From DAIPXZ01 sp036782995 (GTDB taxonomy: Bacteria; Bacillota; Clostridia; Saccharofermentanales; Saccharofermentanaceae): 53,694 nucleotides of DNA. The stretch covers positions 1 to 53,694 of the forward strand of contig DAIPXZ010000009.1 of the NCBI GenBank assembly GCA_036782995.1. Direction: 5' to 3'. Under the pieces are notes generated by a model. That model had not been told where the DNA came from, did no database searches, and saw only the letters and a program-made list of their open reading frames with translations. The position numbers and the translations under genes were made by a program. Below, one piece after another: positions 36,791 through 45,935 of this stretch (positions are counted from its first letter, which is position 1; each line of letters begins with the position of its first letter).

Positions 36791-38716
36791 ATGAAACATG
36801 GCTACGTAAGAGTCGGTGCATGTACGCCGCACTTATCCCTTGCAAATCCAAAGTCAAATGCAGAGACAATTCTCAAAGAGCTACTAAATGCAGACGCAAA
36901 TGAGGTCAGCATTTTATGCTTTCCTGAGCTATCGCTTACCGGATATACATGTAACGATTTGTTTTTTCAGCGAGAATTGCAACAAGAAACGCTCGACTCT
37001 TTGTTTTGGCTCTTAGACGAGTCAAAGAATATACCAATTCTTTTTGCCGTCGGACTCCCAATTGCTTTCGACAATAAGCTGTACAATTGTGCGGCGCTTT
37101 GCCTCGAGGGAAAGCTTCTCGGTATCGTACCGAAGAAAAACATCCCAAACTACGCTGAGTTTTACGAAGCACGTCATTTTACAGCAGGCGAAGAAATAGG
37201 CACAATCCGTATCCGCGGCAATGAATACCCTTTCGGAACGAATCTTCTATTTGAGGCCGTCAATATGGACGGACTTAGTATTGCAGCAGAAATTTGCGAA
37301 GACTTATGGGTCCCATGCCCACCTTCAATTGCACACGCTATTAACGGTGCCACAGTTATCCTGAATCTTTCTGCCAGCGACGAAATCGTAACCAAGAGTA
37401 AATACAGACGTTCTTTAGTTTCGACACATTCTGCGAAGCTCATCACTGCCTATATTTATGCCGATGCCGGAATCGGTGAATCCACAACCGACATGGTATT
37501 TGCGGGACATAATCTCATATGCGAAAACGGTAAAATTCTTGCGGAATCACCACTTTTCCGCGAAGGCTTGCTTATGCAAGACATCGACATTGAGCTATTG
37601 ACGCAAGACCGCATCCGTCAATCGACTTATGTGAAGTCCACGACCAATATCGAGACAAAATCCTATACGAAGATTCGTTTCACACTATTGAGTCGCGACA
37701 CGATAACGATGCGGAAAGAAAACCCCTACCCGTTCGTTCCGCGAGAAAACAACGAGAAAGAAGACCGTTGTGAAGAGATTCTGACCTTACAGGCTATGGG
37801 ACTCGTGCGACGGCTCTCCCACACCCATTGTAAGCACGTTGTCATTGGCATGTCTGGTGGTCTGGATTCAACACTAGCATATCTTGTAACCGTACGTGCC
37901 TTTGATATACTCGAGATTCCACGTACAGGCATTCATGCCATAACAATGCCATGCTTTGGAACGACATCGAGAACACATAGCAACGCGTGTGATTTGGCCC
38001 ATTTCTACGAGACGGACTTCGATGAGATACCGATTCAAAAAGCCGTTGAACAGCACTTTGCTGACATAAAGCACGATCCGAATGTATTTGATGTCACATA
38101 TGAAAATGCGCAAGCACGTGAGCGCACACAAATCTTGATGGATCTTGCCAATCAATTTGGCGGTATGGTCATCGGTACAGGAGATTTATCTGAGCTGTGC
38201 ATCGGTTTTGCCACATATAACGGCGACCATATGTCCATGTATGGTGTCAATGCTTCCGTACCAAAAACACTCGTTCGTGATCTCGTAGCACATGTAGCCA
38301 AGAACTCCTCGAATGAAATTCGAAATGTCCTCGAGGACATTCTTGCCACACCGCCATCACCGGAGCTTTTGCCACAGAAAAATGATGATATGACGCAAAT
38401 CACGGAAGATCTCATCGGTCCCTATGCCTTACATGACTTCTTCTTGTATTACATGCTTCGTTACGGCTTTACACCGGAGAAGATTTTCGAGATGGCATAT
38501 ATTGCTTTCGACGGTGAATTTGACAAGGCAACAATTAAGAAATGGCTCGACATCTTTATCCGTCGTTTCTTTAATGCGCAATTCAAGCGTTCCTGTTTGC
38601 CAGATGGCCCAAAGGTTGGCTCGGTAACGCTCTCACCTCGTTCTGACCTTCGCATGCCAAGTGACGCTTACAGTAAGACTTGGTTGGATGCAATAGAACG
38701 TATTACTATCGAGTAG
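36791..38716 (+). CDS. nadE: Glutamine-dependent NAD+ synthetase
   Basis: This 641-residue two-domain enzyme makes NAD from deamido-NAD with glutamine as nitrogen donor. The N-terminal nitrilase-like amidase (1-290) has the Glu-Lys-Cys triad in FPELSLTGYTCND, GIVPKKNIPNYAEFYE and AAEICEDLW. The C-terminal synthetase has the PP-loop GMSGGLDSTLA near 358, GTGDLSELCIGFATYNGDHMSMYGVN and the C-terminal RRFFNAQFKRSCLPDGPKVG. The ATG at 36791 is preceded by AAAGGA and GGA. It is monocistronic and ends at a strong terminator. Confidence 0.96.
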   Translation: MKHGYVRVGACTPHLSLANPKSNAETILKELLNADANEVSILCFPELSLTGYTCNDLFFQRELQQETLDSLFWLLDESKNIPILFAVGLPIAFDNKLYNCAALCLEGKLLGIVPKKNIPNYAEFYEARHFTAGEEIGTIRIRGNEYPFGTNLLFEAVNMDGLSIAAEICEDLWVPCPPSIAHAINGATVILNLSASDEIVTKSKYRRSLVSTHSAKLITAYIYADAGIGESTTDMVFAGHNLICENGKILAESPLFREGLLMQDIDIELLTQDRIRQSTYVKSTTNIETKSYTKIRFTLLSRDTITMRKENPYPFVPRENNEKEDRCEEILTLQAMGLVRRLSHTHCKHVVIGMSGGLDSTLAYLVTVRAFDILEIPRTGIHAITMPCFGTTSRTHSNACDLAHFYETDFDEIPIQKAVEQHFADIKHDPNVFDVTYENAQARERTQILMDLANQFGGMVIGTGDLSELCIGFATYNGDHMSMYGVNASVPKTLVRDLVAHVAKNSSNEIRNVLEDILATPPSPELLPQKNDDMTQITEDLIGPYALHDFFLYYMLRYGFTPEKIFEMAYIAFDGEFDKATIKKWLDIFIRRFFNAQFKRSCLPDGPKVGSVTLSPRSDLRMPSDAYSKTWLDAIERITIE

Positions 38717-38760
38717 TCGTTTACTTTACGTAATCACATTTCATTATTTAAGATGCACAC

Positions 38761-38800
38761 AAAAACCCTCCTCACCATTATTTCGGTAAGGAGGGTTTTT
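38761..38800. terminator. Bidirectional terminator between nadE and the SDR gene
   Basis: AAAAACCCTCCT pairs with AGGAGGGTTTTT, continued by ACC/GGT after one mismatch, with an eight-base loop and A/T tracts on both sides. It serves the converging nadE and SDR genes. Confidence 0.88.
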
Positions 38801-38815
38801 CTTTAATTTATTGAA

Positions 38816-39544
38816 TCAAGCTTGAATCTTTAAAATTGCTTCTTCTAGTGAAAGTGTTGTGTAGTCCTGGGCGTGAAGAAGTCTTCCACTCTTCTTATCA
38901 TCAAGGAAAGCACCCGCAATCATACCAGGGAAAGCAGAATCTGGTGAATTCGGAGCTTGACTGCCGCCGAGGTCAGTCCTGCACCAGCCTGGATCAGCCA
39001 AGGTGATAATGACATCACTTCCCGTAAGCTTCGAACCTAAATCAGTAGTAATCTTATCAAGTGCTGCCTTAGATGCTGAATATCCTGCCTGCTCAGGCTC
39101 GTTCATGATACCGCTTGTCGTATTAATCACACGACCGAAACCCTTCGCTTGCATTTTCGGCAAGAAGTGATAACAAATCATTGCGGGAGCAATGGTATTG
39201 ATATAGTAACTCGTTACATAATCCGAAACTGGCGTTTCATAGTAATCCTTACGATATGCGACCTGGACTCCTGCATCATTGAATACAAAATCTACTTGTA
39301 CACCCAAGTCATCAATCTCAGATAGCATCCTAGTAACATTTTCTGGTACTGAAAGCTCTGCCTCAATCAGCTTATACTCCACGCCATATTTAGCAACTTC
39401 CTGAGCTACTTCTTTCAAATTTTCTTTTTTGCGTGCGTGCAGAATAATATATGCCCCATATGAAGCCATTCGAATAGCAATACCTTTACCGATACCCCGG
39501 CTTGCACCGGTAACGAGAACCCATTTTCCTTTTACACTAAGCAT
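38816..39544 (-). CDS. Short-chain dehydrogenase/reductase
   Basis: This 242-residue classical SDR oxidoreductase has the cofactor motif TGASRGIGKG at residues 13-22, followed by the NDAG motif (replacing NNAG) near 90, catalytic Ser in INTTSGIMN near 144 and YSASK near 156. HARKK after the second strand suggests NADPH preference. The substrate is unknown. It is a stand-alone gene with AGGAG about ten bases upstream, ending at the shared terminator. Confidence 0.92.
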   Translation of the reverse strand: MLSVKGKWVLVTGASRGIGKGIAIRMASYGAYIILHARKKENLKEVAQEVAKYGVEYKLIEAELSVPENVTRMLSEIDDLGVQVDFVFNDAGVQVAYRKDYYETPVSDYVTSYYINTIAPAMICYHFLPKMQAKGFGRVINTTSGIMNEPEQAGYSASKAALDKITTDLGSKLTGSDVIITLADPGWCRTDLGGSQAPNSPDSAFPGMIAGAFLDDKKSGRLLHAQDYTTLSLEEAILKIQA

Positions 39545-39631
39545 AATTCGTTTTCTCCTAACTTGAATAGATAGTAATAATTCATTTCCACTTAATTTTA
39601 TGGGTTTCTATCGATAAAAAGTATCACTTAT

Positions 39632-41533
39632 TTATCCTTTGTCTGAAGGATTATGCTTTTCATTCTGTAAATCAGACCCCGGCCGTGTCGGAAATGAAGG
39701 AAAATCGAGCGGCTCTTCAATTATCGGGTTTACCGGAAGGTCTGCAGGAAGCGTCGGTTTCTCTTGATTTGGTAGCGCGTTCGGACGCTGAGCTTCGATA
39801 GTCGGAACGGGTTCACTTTCTATTCTCTCCGCATCCTTTAATGGTGTAACAGGAGCTTCTCCAAAAATCACGGACGTATTTTCTTCAGAAACAGCATTTT
39901 CCTCAAATCCAACGCCAAAGTCTTCAAATCCATTTAAATCATCCTGCGGTGCAGTAGCTTGGGGCTCGTCCCCAAAGGAATAGTAATGATCACCATCTCG
40001 TGAAAATGTTGGCGATTCTTTTTCAGGAATATCCGGATCAACAGGAGTGTCCTTTGCTTTCGACTCATCATCTTCAGGATCTTCGGTTTCGTCATACTTA
40101 GAAAATACATTCGAGAGAATCGGACGTAAAACAAGAATGGCAACAATCAAGACAAATGCCACGATACCGACAATAATCAAGATAATGATTGTATCACTCT
40201 CGTTGCTTGGTTTTGTCTCTTCAATGGGAACCGAGGTAATTTCCAAGGCACTGGCTGTTGGAGCAACTGTTGTTGTCGGTAATGTCGGAGTCGGAGTAGC
40301 TGCCACAAGAATCTGCAAAGAACCTTGGTATGGGAATATCAATTGCGTAATCGGGTCAAAGTAATAGAGGTTTTTTGCACCGTCCGTTTGTAATAAGTAA
40401 ACGATAATGGATTCTTTTCCATCAATATTGGCACGAAGAACATCTACAGAAGTGCCTTGATAATCATAACTCTCAATCACATAACCAGCAGGTATGGAAA
40501 AACCTTCAGGAAATGGCAAAAAGATAAAGGATTGTTCTGGTGCCGTAAATGTGTTCATCGAGTTTATCGCTCCAGAAACTGGATCAAAGAAATATAGTCC
40601 GGTACCATCGTCAGAAAGAAGCCAGAGCACGATAATATCATCGGGACCTACAAGTGCCGGAATAAGTGAGCCGGAATACGTAGTACTTCCCCATACAAAG
40701 CCTTCCGGTATGGTTTCCAGTGTTTCCGATTCTAGAATCGAATAGCTTTGTCCATCATACTCAATCAGAGGATACGGTTCCGGCGTCAGAGTCGGCGTGC
40801 CGCATGTGACGGTTATCTTATATGTTTTGGTAGTTCCGTCTTCAGCCGTTACCACTATCTTTATGACATTATTTCCTGGGCGAATTGTATTTTGTACTCC
40901 GTTTAACGAAACGGATGCAGCAGCATCTTCTGCTGTCGCTGTCACAGCAACCGAGGTTTGCGTTTCCGGAACTTGAAGCGAGTATGCGGTAACATTTTTT
41001 GAAAAGGCCGGTGAAAGTGTTCCCGGAGAAACTGTCAACGTAGCCAGATTCGTGTTGGATGAACGAACAACAGGATTCACGACACTTACGGTTTTCGTTC
41101 CGGTTGCGGATTCGAGATCCATTGGCGGGTCAGTTATTGTACTCGGTGTTACCGTTACTTGAATATTCCCATTTCCCTGCGCCAGGCAAAGAAGTTCAAT
41201 TTTCACAATCGACGAGCCGGATGGTATCGAGCAGTTTCCGTCGGCAAAAGTGCTTGTTCCGTTCGTGGTAAAGAGATTGGCCGCATATCCACTAGCTGAA
41301 ATGCTTTTCACCTGCAAATATTGCGAATCAACACTAATCTGTCCTTCATAACCGCCATATGTCGATTCATCACAAGAGACAGAAATTGTCGCCGTAATGG
41401 TTTTACCAACTTCAGCATCGCCTGATATTGAGATACCAACAGAAGTCGAAGCGGCTACAGGATATCGTATGCACCCGATTAAAAGTATGCCGATGGTGAC
41501 AATGGACATGAACCGTTTTGCTATTGTTTTCAT
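39632..41533 (-). CDS. Membrane-anchored cohesin and cadherin-like surface protein
   Basis: This is a 633-residue protein. Signal peptide 1-28; a cohesin-like beta-sandwich at about 30-152 (VGISISGDAEVGKTITATIS, GGYEGQISVDSQYLQV, a VTVTPSTI end); a cadherin-like beta-sandwich (PF12733-type) at 160-244 (LATLTVSPGTLSPAFS, VTAYSLQVP); two tandem repeats of about 60 residues at 270-400, each ending in LYFFDP or LYYFDP; a Pro/Thr stalk; a membrane span at 449-471; and an acidic 160-residue cytoplasmic tail. It lies directly after the gene for a dockerin-bearing glycosidase, so it is the likely anchor for that enzyme (inference). Confidence 0.85.
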   Translation of the reverse strand: MKTIAKRFMSIVTIGILLIGCIRYPVAASTSVGISISGDAEVGKTITATISVSCDESTYGGYEGQISVDSQYLQVKSISASGYAANLFTTNGTSTFADGNCSIPSGSSIVKIELLCLAQGNGNIQVTVTPSTITDPPMDLESATGTKTVSVVNPVVRSSNTNLATLTVSPGTLSPAFSKNVTAYSLQVPETQTSVAVTATAEDAAASVSLNGVQNTIRPGNNVIKIVVTAEDGTTKTYKITVTCGTPTLTPEPYPLIEYDGQSYSILESETLETIPEGFVWGSTTYSGSLIPALVGPDDIIVLWLLSDDGTGLYFFDPVSGAINSMNTFTAPEQSFIFLPFPEGFSIPAGYVIESYDYQGTSVDVLRANIDGKESIIVYLLQTDGAKNLYYFDPITQLIFPYQGSLQILVAATPTPTLPTTTVAPTASALEITSVPIEETKPSNESDTIIILIIVGIVAFVLIVAILVLRPILSNVFSKYDETEDPEDDESKAKDTPVDPDIPEKESPTFSRDGDHYYSFGDEPQATAPQDDLNGFEDFGVGFEENAVSEENTSVIFGEAPVTPLKDAERIESEPVPTIEAQRPNALPNQEKPTLPADLPVNPIIEEPLDFPSFPTRPGSDLQNEKHNPSDKG

Positions 41534-41574
41534 TAAACTACCTCATATAGGCCTTTCAAAGTTAATCTCAAATA

Positions 41575-43623
41575 TTATGGTTGAATTGTTGTTTGCTTTG
41601 TAATGTGACGCGCCATATATGTCAAATCGGCAGAAGAAATCTTCCCGTCCTTATTTACATCACCCGACAAAAGCGCCGCCTGTGACAAGCTGCCTTGCAA
41701 GGTGATATATCGTGCAATCATGGTAAGATCAGATGAACTGATTTTTCCATCACCATTCAAATCACCGCGAACGACAATAATGCCGGTATAAACGACTTCT
41801 CCCGATGCATTTATCACTTGAACCAAATCACCGGTAACGGAAATCGCAGCACCGTCTTTTACCGTACCATCCGCACATAAGTATTGCAATGAGTATCCAT
41901 CAGCAACGGAGATGACTGAAATCACCTGAGCGGCAGTGGAACCCGGGCCTACACCCGAGATGCCAACGCCCTGAATGGCAAGAGAACTGGATATATACGG
42001 ATTTACAGCAACAGCTTCTTTTGCTATATGAATAGTATATATATTTGTTGCGCCATTTTGCGCTGTAACAACAAGAGGAATATCGTTCATACCGTCATGT
42101 AACACTATATCCCCAACACCAGACACGGTAGCATTTCGATTTACGGTTGTAGCAGATATGCGAACGCTCGTTACATCGCTCGGTACAACAAGTGAATAGT
42201 CCTTCACATTCAAGAAATCAAAGCTCGGTGTCAAATTATATCCTTCGACAGTTATCGATGCTAACACCTGATTAGGGCTACCAGTCATCGTCGGAAGCGA
42301 TGTAGTTTCGGCCATATTCTGATAGACCGGAATTGAAAAAGACAGTGCCGTATCTAAAATGCCTGCATTTGCATACGCTTTACGCATGCGTGTAGCTTCA
42401 GATGTAACACCTTGGATATTTGTCATATATTGATGCTTGGCAAATTGGGTAGAATCATTCGGGTATACATTAAACTTCATCGAATATATCGTATTTTGTC
42501 CTTTGTTGATATATTGATCCGCAATATAGATTCCCCCGCCCACTACCGCTCGATATGGCGTAAACCACGGGAAGAGTAGTGTTTGGTTACGTGCGGCATC
42601 CGATGTACCATTCTTTGCGAATTGAAGTGCTTTTGCAATCGGGTCACTCGACGAATATGCGCCTATATTATAGAAATTATAGTACCCCGGCAATGCCGAA
42701 TAAGTTCCCGAAGTTGAGCCGCTGCCCGAAGCGGATACCTCCTGCAAAACCTTTGTCGCCAGAAAAAGCGGATTGGCATGCGATGCATTTGCCGCGTCCA
42801 TAAAAGCATCGACATAGGAGACGGATTGGTCGTTTATGTTGATGATTGTTTTCCCTTCCATAAAGCTTCCACGTAATATGGCAGTAACAGAGTCGGCATT
42901 TTGTGTACTAGCGTCATATGCAAGGTTCAAAAATGCAAAGCAAGCATTTTCATTCAAATAATTACGTGGGTCAACATAGTATCGAACGACCTCTTTATTG
43001 GCATTCACCCATGAAGAACCATCATAAACGACAAATTCATCTGTGTACCAATTATATGCGCCAGGCTCGGTTGATTTCCACGAATCATTTACAGAATTCG
43101 ATATCAGACTTACACCGACTATTGACTCCAAATCCACAAGAGTATTGTAATCAAAATCCACGTTCACAGGCGTGAACGTCCAGCTAGGATGTGATGCGTG
43201 TAGCGTTCGAAGATATGGCTTATAGCTTTCCGGAAAACCACTGATAGCTACTTCGAAATCCGGGTCACTCGATGCAGGTGCATCCTTTTGAAGAAATTCA
43301 TTTACGATATAGCCGGTCATCGCTTGACCGTTCCATGAAAAGCTTATTTTGCACCAAGACAGATGTCCGCTCGGATCGGCTGAAAGATTGACGACCTCCA
43401 TTGCACAAACACGCATATTAAGCGGTAACGTCGCAATCACCTGCGTGCCACTTGTCCCCGGCTGATTTCTGATATTTGCAGAAGTGACACAAATCTTGGC
43501 ATTGTTATCATCAGCTAAAATCGAATGCGGAACAATGGCCGCAATTGCAACAATCGCCAAAAGAAGAGCGATTACTCTTTTACATACACAGATTGAATTT
43601 TGCACTCGAAAATGCTTTTTCAC
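41575..43623 (-). CDS. Secreted glucosaminidase-like autolysin with dockerin
   Basis: This 682-residue protein starts at GTG, six bases after AAGGAG. A signal peptide ends near residue 37. An SH3-like domain covers 44-113. A glucosaminidase-like catalytic region (endo-beta-N-acetylglucosaminidase, LytG/LytD-like) covers about 125-410, with VRYYVDPRNYLNEN, AILRGSFMEGK, LATKVLQEVSASGSG and YYNFYNIGAYSS. A cadherin-like beta-sandwich lies at about 445-535. A C-terminal type I dockerin (620-682) has two calcium-loop repeats, DLNGDGKISSSDLT and DVNKDGKISSADLT. It probably trims peptidoglycan while docked on a cohesin, most simply that of the adjacent gene. Confidence 0.88.
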   Translation of the reverse strand: MKKHFRVQNSICVCKRVIALLLAIVAIAAIVPHSILADDNNAKICVTSANIRNQPGTSGTQVIATLPLNMRVCAMEVVNLSADPSGHLSWCKISFSWNGQAMTGYIVNEFLQKDAPASSDPDFEVAISGFPESYKPYLRTLHASHPSWTFTPVNVDFDYNTLVDLESIVGVSLISNSVNDSWKSTEPGAYNWYTDEFVVYDGSSWVNANKEVVRYYVDPRNYLNENACFAFLNLAYDASTQNADSVTAILRGSFMEGKTIININDQSVSYVDAFMDAANASHANPLFLATKVLQEVSASGSGSTSGTYSALPGYYNFYNIGAYSSSDPIAKALQFAKNGTSDAARNQTLLFPWFTPYRAVVGGGIYIADQYINKGQNTIYSMKFNVYPNDSTQFAKHQYMTNIQGVTSEATRMRKAYANAGILDTALSFSIPVYQNMAETTSLPTMTGSPNQVLASITVEGYNLTPSFDFLNVKDYSLVVPSDVTSVRISATTVNRNATVSGVGDIVLHDGMNDIPLVVTAQNGATNIYTIHIAKEAVAVNPYISSSLAIQGVGISGVGPGSTAAQVISVISVADGYSLQYLCADGTVKDGAAISVTGDLVQVINASGEVVYTGIIVVRGDLNGDGKISSSDLTMIARYITLQGSLSQAALLSGDVNKDGKISSADLTYMARHITKQTTIQP

Positions 43624-43708
43624 CTGATACTCCTTATAAAACTTCTTATCTTATTTTATCAATGGAATATTTTCGGCACGTTACATTTGAATTTCAGTAC
43701 ATGGAAAA

Positions 43709-43738
43709 AAAGACAGACCACATACGTGATCTGTCTTC
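43709..43738 (-). terminator. Terminator after the tRNA-His/Gln/Lys unit
   Basis: On the minus strand AAGACAGATCAC pairs with GTGGTCTGTCTT around GTAT, followed by TTTTT. It directly abuts the tRNA-Lys 3' end. Confidence 0.85.
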
Positions 43739-43739
43739 T

Positions 43740-43815
43740 TGGTGGCTCACCGGAGGTTCGAACTCCGGACCCCCTGATTAAAAGTCAGGTGCTCTACCAA
43801 CTGAGCTAGTGAACC
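43740..43815 (-). tRNA. tRNA-Lys (anticodon UUU)
   Basis: This 76-base cloverleaf has CCA. The acceptor GGTTCAC pairs with GTGAGCC, the anticodon loop is CTTTTAA with anticodon TTT, and the T arm is GGAGTTCGAACCTCC. It is last of three tRNAs. Confidence 0.97.
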
Positions 43816-43817
43816 GA

Positions 43818-43892
43818 TGGCTGGGGTGGCAGGATTTGAACCTACGCGTGCGGGAGTCAAAGTCCCGTGCCTTACCGCTTGGCTACACCCCA
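43818..43892 (-). tRNA. tRNA-Gln (anticodon UUG)
   Basis: This 75-base cloverleaf has CCA. The acceptor TGGGGTG pairs with CACCCCA, the anticodon loop is CTTTGAC with anticodon TTG, and the T loop is GGTTCAAATCC. It lies two bases upstream of tRNA-Lys. Confidence 0.97.
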
Positions 43893-43925
43893 TCGTGATG
43901 ATAATCGAACAATAAGAAAAAACTG

Positions 43926-44003
43926 TGGGGTGGGATATGGGAATCGAACCCATGACCTCTAGTGCCACAAACTAGCGCTCTAACCAACTGAGCTAATCCC
44001 ACC
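43926..44003 (-). tRNA. tRNA-His (anticodon GUG)
   Basis: This cloverleaf has the extra 5' G typical of tRNA-His, acceptor GTGGGAT/ATCCCAC, anticodon loop TTGTGGC (anticodon GTG) and an encoded CCA. It is first of the three-tRNA unit. Confidence 0.97.
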
Positions 44004-44034
44004 ATGTTGTCTTCCTCGTAAAGGCACGACTGAA

Positions 44035-44064
44035 ATTATAATGTTTTCATTCTATAAATGTCAA
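44035..44064 (-). promoter_or_regulatory. Consensus promoter of the tRNA-His/Gln/Lys unit
   Basis: A perfect TTGACA (44059-44064) and a perfect TATAAT (44035-44040) are separated by 18 bp, ending about 31 bp upstream of tRNA-His. This is the strongest promoter in the window. Confidence 0.85.
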
Positions 44065-44144
44065 GCAATATTTTCGCATTCAAAGCTGATATCGGAATCT
44101 TTAATCGAATCCCACAAAATCCGACTTTCATTAAGACAATATCA

Positions 44145-44173
44145 TGGTCATCTTTTCCCTACAAGTGTATAAT
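44145..44173 (+). promoter_or_regulatory. Promoter of argJ
   Basis: TGGTCA (44145-44150), a 17 bp spacer and TATAAT (44168-44173) preceded by TG. The leader to the argJ start is only about 22 bases. No arginine-box palindrome was recognised. Confidence 0.6.
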
Positions 44174-44201
44174 GATGAAAAATTCGTTTGAGGAGCTTTT
44201 T

Positions 44202-45413
44202 ATGGAAAAAACAGATGCATATATAACAATGCCGCTCGGCTTCGAAGCAAATGGTGTACATTCCGGCTTAAAGAAAAACGGCGTAGTTGATCTCGCCTTT
44301 CTCTATTCCAAAACACCGTGCAATGTCGCAGGCGTATACACGAAAAACTTGGTAAAAGGACATTCACTCGTCCGTTCTATGAATATTATTCGCGAAGGTA
44401 AACCAGTCCATGCTGTTCTCGTAAACAGCGGAAATGCCAATGCGTGTGTTGGTGATGCCGGAGTTCAGGATACCGAGCATATCGCATCAGAAGTGGCAAA
44501 GCTTTTGCATGTGGATTCCTCTACGATTCTTCATCTCTCCACAGGCGTCATTGGTACGAGAATGCCAATGGATACCATCACAAACGCCATTCCGACGTTG
44601 ATTCAGACTGCAGGAAATTCTGAAGAAAAAGCACACTTGGCGATGCGTGCGATGATGACCACGGACACAGAACAAAAGGAAGTCGCAGCCGAGCTGACCT
44701 TGCACGGCAAAGAGATTTCACTTGCCGGTATGGCAAAGGGCTCTGGAATGATTCATCCGAATCTTGCCACCATGATTTCCCTCTTCACCACAGACGCGAA
44801 TATCTCGCACGATACTTTACAAAAGATGATAAGCAATGCCGTAATCGATACCTTCAACCGTGTCTCCGTTGATGGCGACACGTCAGTATGTGACTCAGTA
44901 ATCATCTTTGCTAATGGTGCGGCCGATGCACCAGAGATAAAAGAAGGAACCGAGGAGTATGATGTTTTCTTTAATGCTCTTCACGACTTGTGCTTCGATC
45001 TTGCACGTTCTATCGCAGCCGATGGCGAAGGTGCTACAAAATGCCTCGAAGTCGAAGTGCTTCATGCATTATCGGACAATGACGCATATTTAGCGGTTGT
45101 ATCCGTTTGCCGTTCTCCACTTGTTAAGACAATGTTCTTTGGATGCGACGCGAACTGGGGACGAATAATGACAGCCATTGGCTATTCCGGAGCAAACTTC
45201 GACCCAAACAAGGTGACAATCACAATCGGCGGAGTACAGCTTTGTGAAAATGGATCAATGATTGGTTTCGACGAAGCCCTTGCTAAAGAGGTCCTAGAAG
45301 AAAAAGACATTCACGTAATCATCGACTTGAATCAAGGTGATGCACACGACAGAATGTTTACCTGTGACTACTCCTACGACTACGTAAAGATAAACGGAAG
45401 CTACCGTTCGTAA
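44202..45413 (+). CDS. argJ: Bifunctional glutamate N-acetyltransferase/amino-acid acetyltransferase
   Basis: This 403-residue ArgJ transfers acetyl groups from N-acetylornithine to glutamate in arginine synthesis. It self-cleaves at a conserved Thr, visible in KGSGMIHPNLATMISLFTTD near residue 190. Other signatures are VLVNSGNANACVG, STGVIGTRMPMD, VDGDTSVCDSV, GCDANWGRIMTAIGYSG and the C-terminal TCDYSYDYVKINGSYRS. The ATG at 44202 follows GAGGAG by six bases; an upstream in-frame extension from 44058 has no homology. Other arg genes are not in the window, so argJ is unlinked here. It ends next to the mobile-element remnant. Confidence 0.95.
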   Translation: MEKTDAYITMPLGFEANGVHSGLKKNGVVDLAFLYSKTPCNVAGVYTKNLVKGHSLVRSMNIIREGKPVHAVLVNSGNANACVGDAGVQDTEHIASEVAKLLHVDSSTILHLSTGVIGTRMPMDTITNAIPTLIQTAGNSEEKAHLAMRAMMTTDTEQKEVAAELTLHGKEISLAGMAKGSGMIHPNLATMISLFTTDANISHDTLQKMISNAVIDTFNRVSVDGDTSVCDSVIIFANGAADAPEIKEGTEEYDVFFNALHDLCFDLARSIAADGEGATKCLEVEVLHALSDNDAYLAVVSVCRSPLVKTMFFGCDANWGRIMTAIGYSGANFDPNKVTITIGGVQLCENGSMIGFDEALAKEVLEEKDIHVIIDLNQGDAHDRMFTCDYSYDYVKINGSYRS

Positions 45414-45503
45414 GGTATAGTCGATTGCTTCTTCCCTTTTCAATGAAAAAAAGCGGTTGCCTTCAAAGGCGGGGCGTCGTAAAACAGTAAAAATGAAAAA
45501 ATC

Positions 45504-45522
45504 TGAAAACTGCGTGTTTTCA
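45504..45522 (-). terminator. Terminator of the recombinase remnant
   Basis: On the minus strand TGAAAAC pairs with GTTTTCA around five bases, followed by AGATTTTTTC. A second perfect hairpin (CGGCGTGAC/GTCACGCCG, 45528-45549) spans the recombinase stop codon. Confidence 0.65.
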
Positions 45523-45541
45523 ATGGGCGGCGTGACTTCGG

Positions 45542-45796
45542 TCACGCCGTTTCCTCTTTCATAAGCTCATTCAACGGGATGAACCCCAAGCCATCAAACT
45601 TGATATGAATGTGTTGCCTGCGCTTGCCACTGGATTTGTCCGACGCATCCACATAGATCGGCGATACAAGCTCACGCAACGCATAGTGGTCAAGTTCTTC
45701 GATTCCCACATATTTTTGAGCTCTCTGAATGAATTTTTCGATGTTTTCATTCTGTTGTTCCTGTACTTCAATTTCCTGCTGCAAGGTAATGTACCC
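45542..45796 (-). pseudogene. C-terminal remnant of a large serine recombinase (DUF4368 end)
   Basis: This is an open stretch of about 84 codons encoding QQEIEVQEQQNENIEKFIQ, KYVGIEELDHYALRELV, SSGKRRQHIHIKFDGLG and FIPLNELMKEE. This is the characteristic C-terminal end of TndX-type large serine recombinases of clostridial transposons and conjugative elements. The catalytic Ser domain and everything before it are missing. The frame upstream (to 45964) encodes unrelated sequence crossing a terminator hairpin. It is therefore a truncated remnant marking the end of a former mobile element. Confidence 0.82.
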
Positions 45797-45833
45797 CATG
45801 ACCCCTTGTACGTAGCATAGCGACGCAAAGAAA

Positions 45834-45862
45834 AATGACCGTCGGTTAAATCGACGGTCATT
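45834..45862 (-). terminator. Terminator of the MATE/cytidylate-kinase-like operon
   Basis: On the minus strand AATGACCGTCG pairs with CGACGGTCATT (11 bp perfect stem) around a seven-base loop, followed by TTTTC. It lies about 75 bp past the stop of the kinase-like gene. Confidence 0.85.
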
Positions 45863-45935
45863 CTGAGCCTCGCAGAACGCACAATACTGGTCGCAAGACC
45901 ATGTATAGAAGTGCGCCATTCTCACAAATGGTGTT

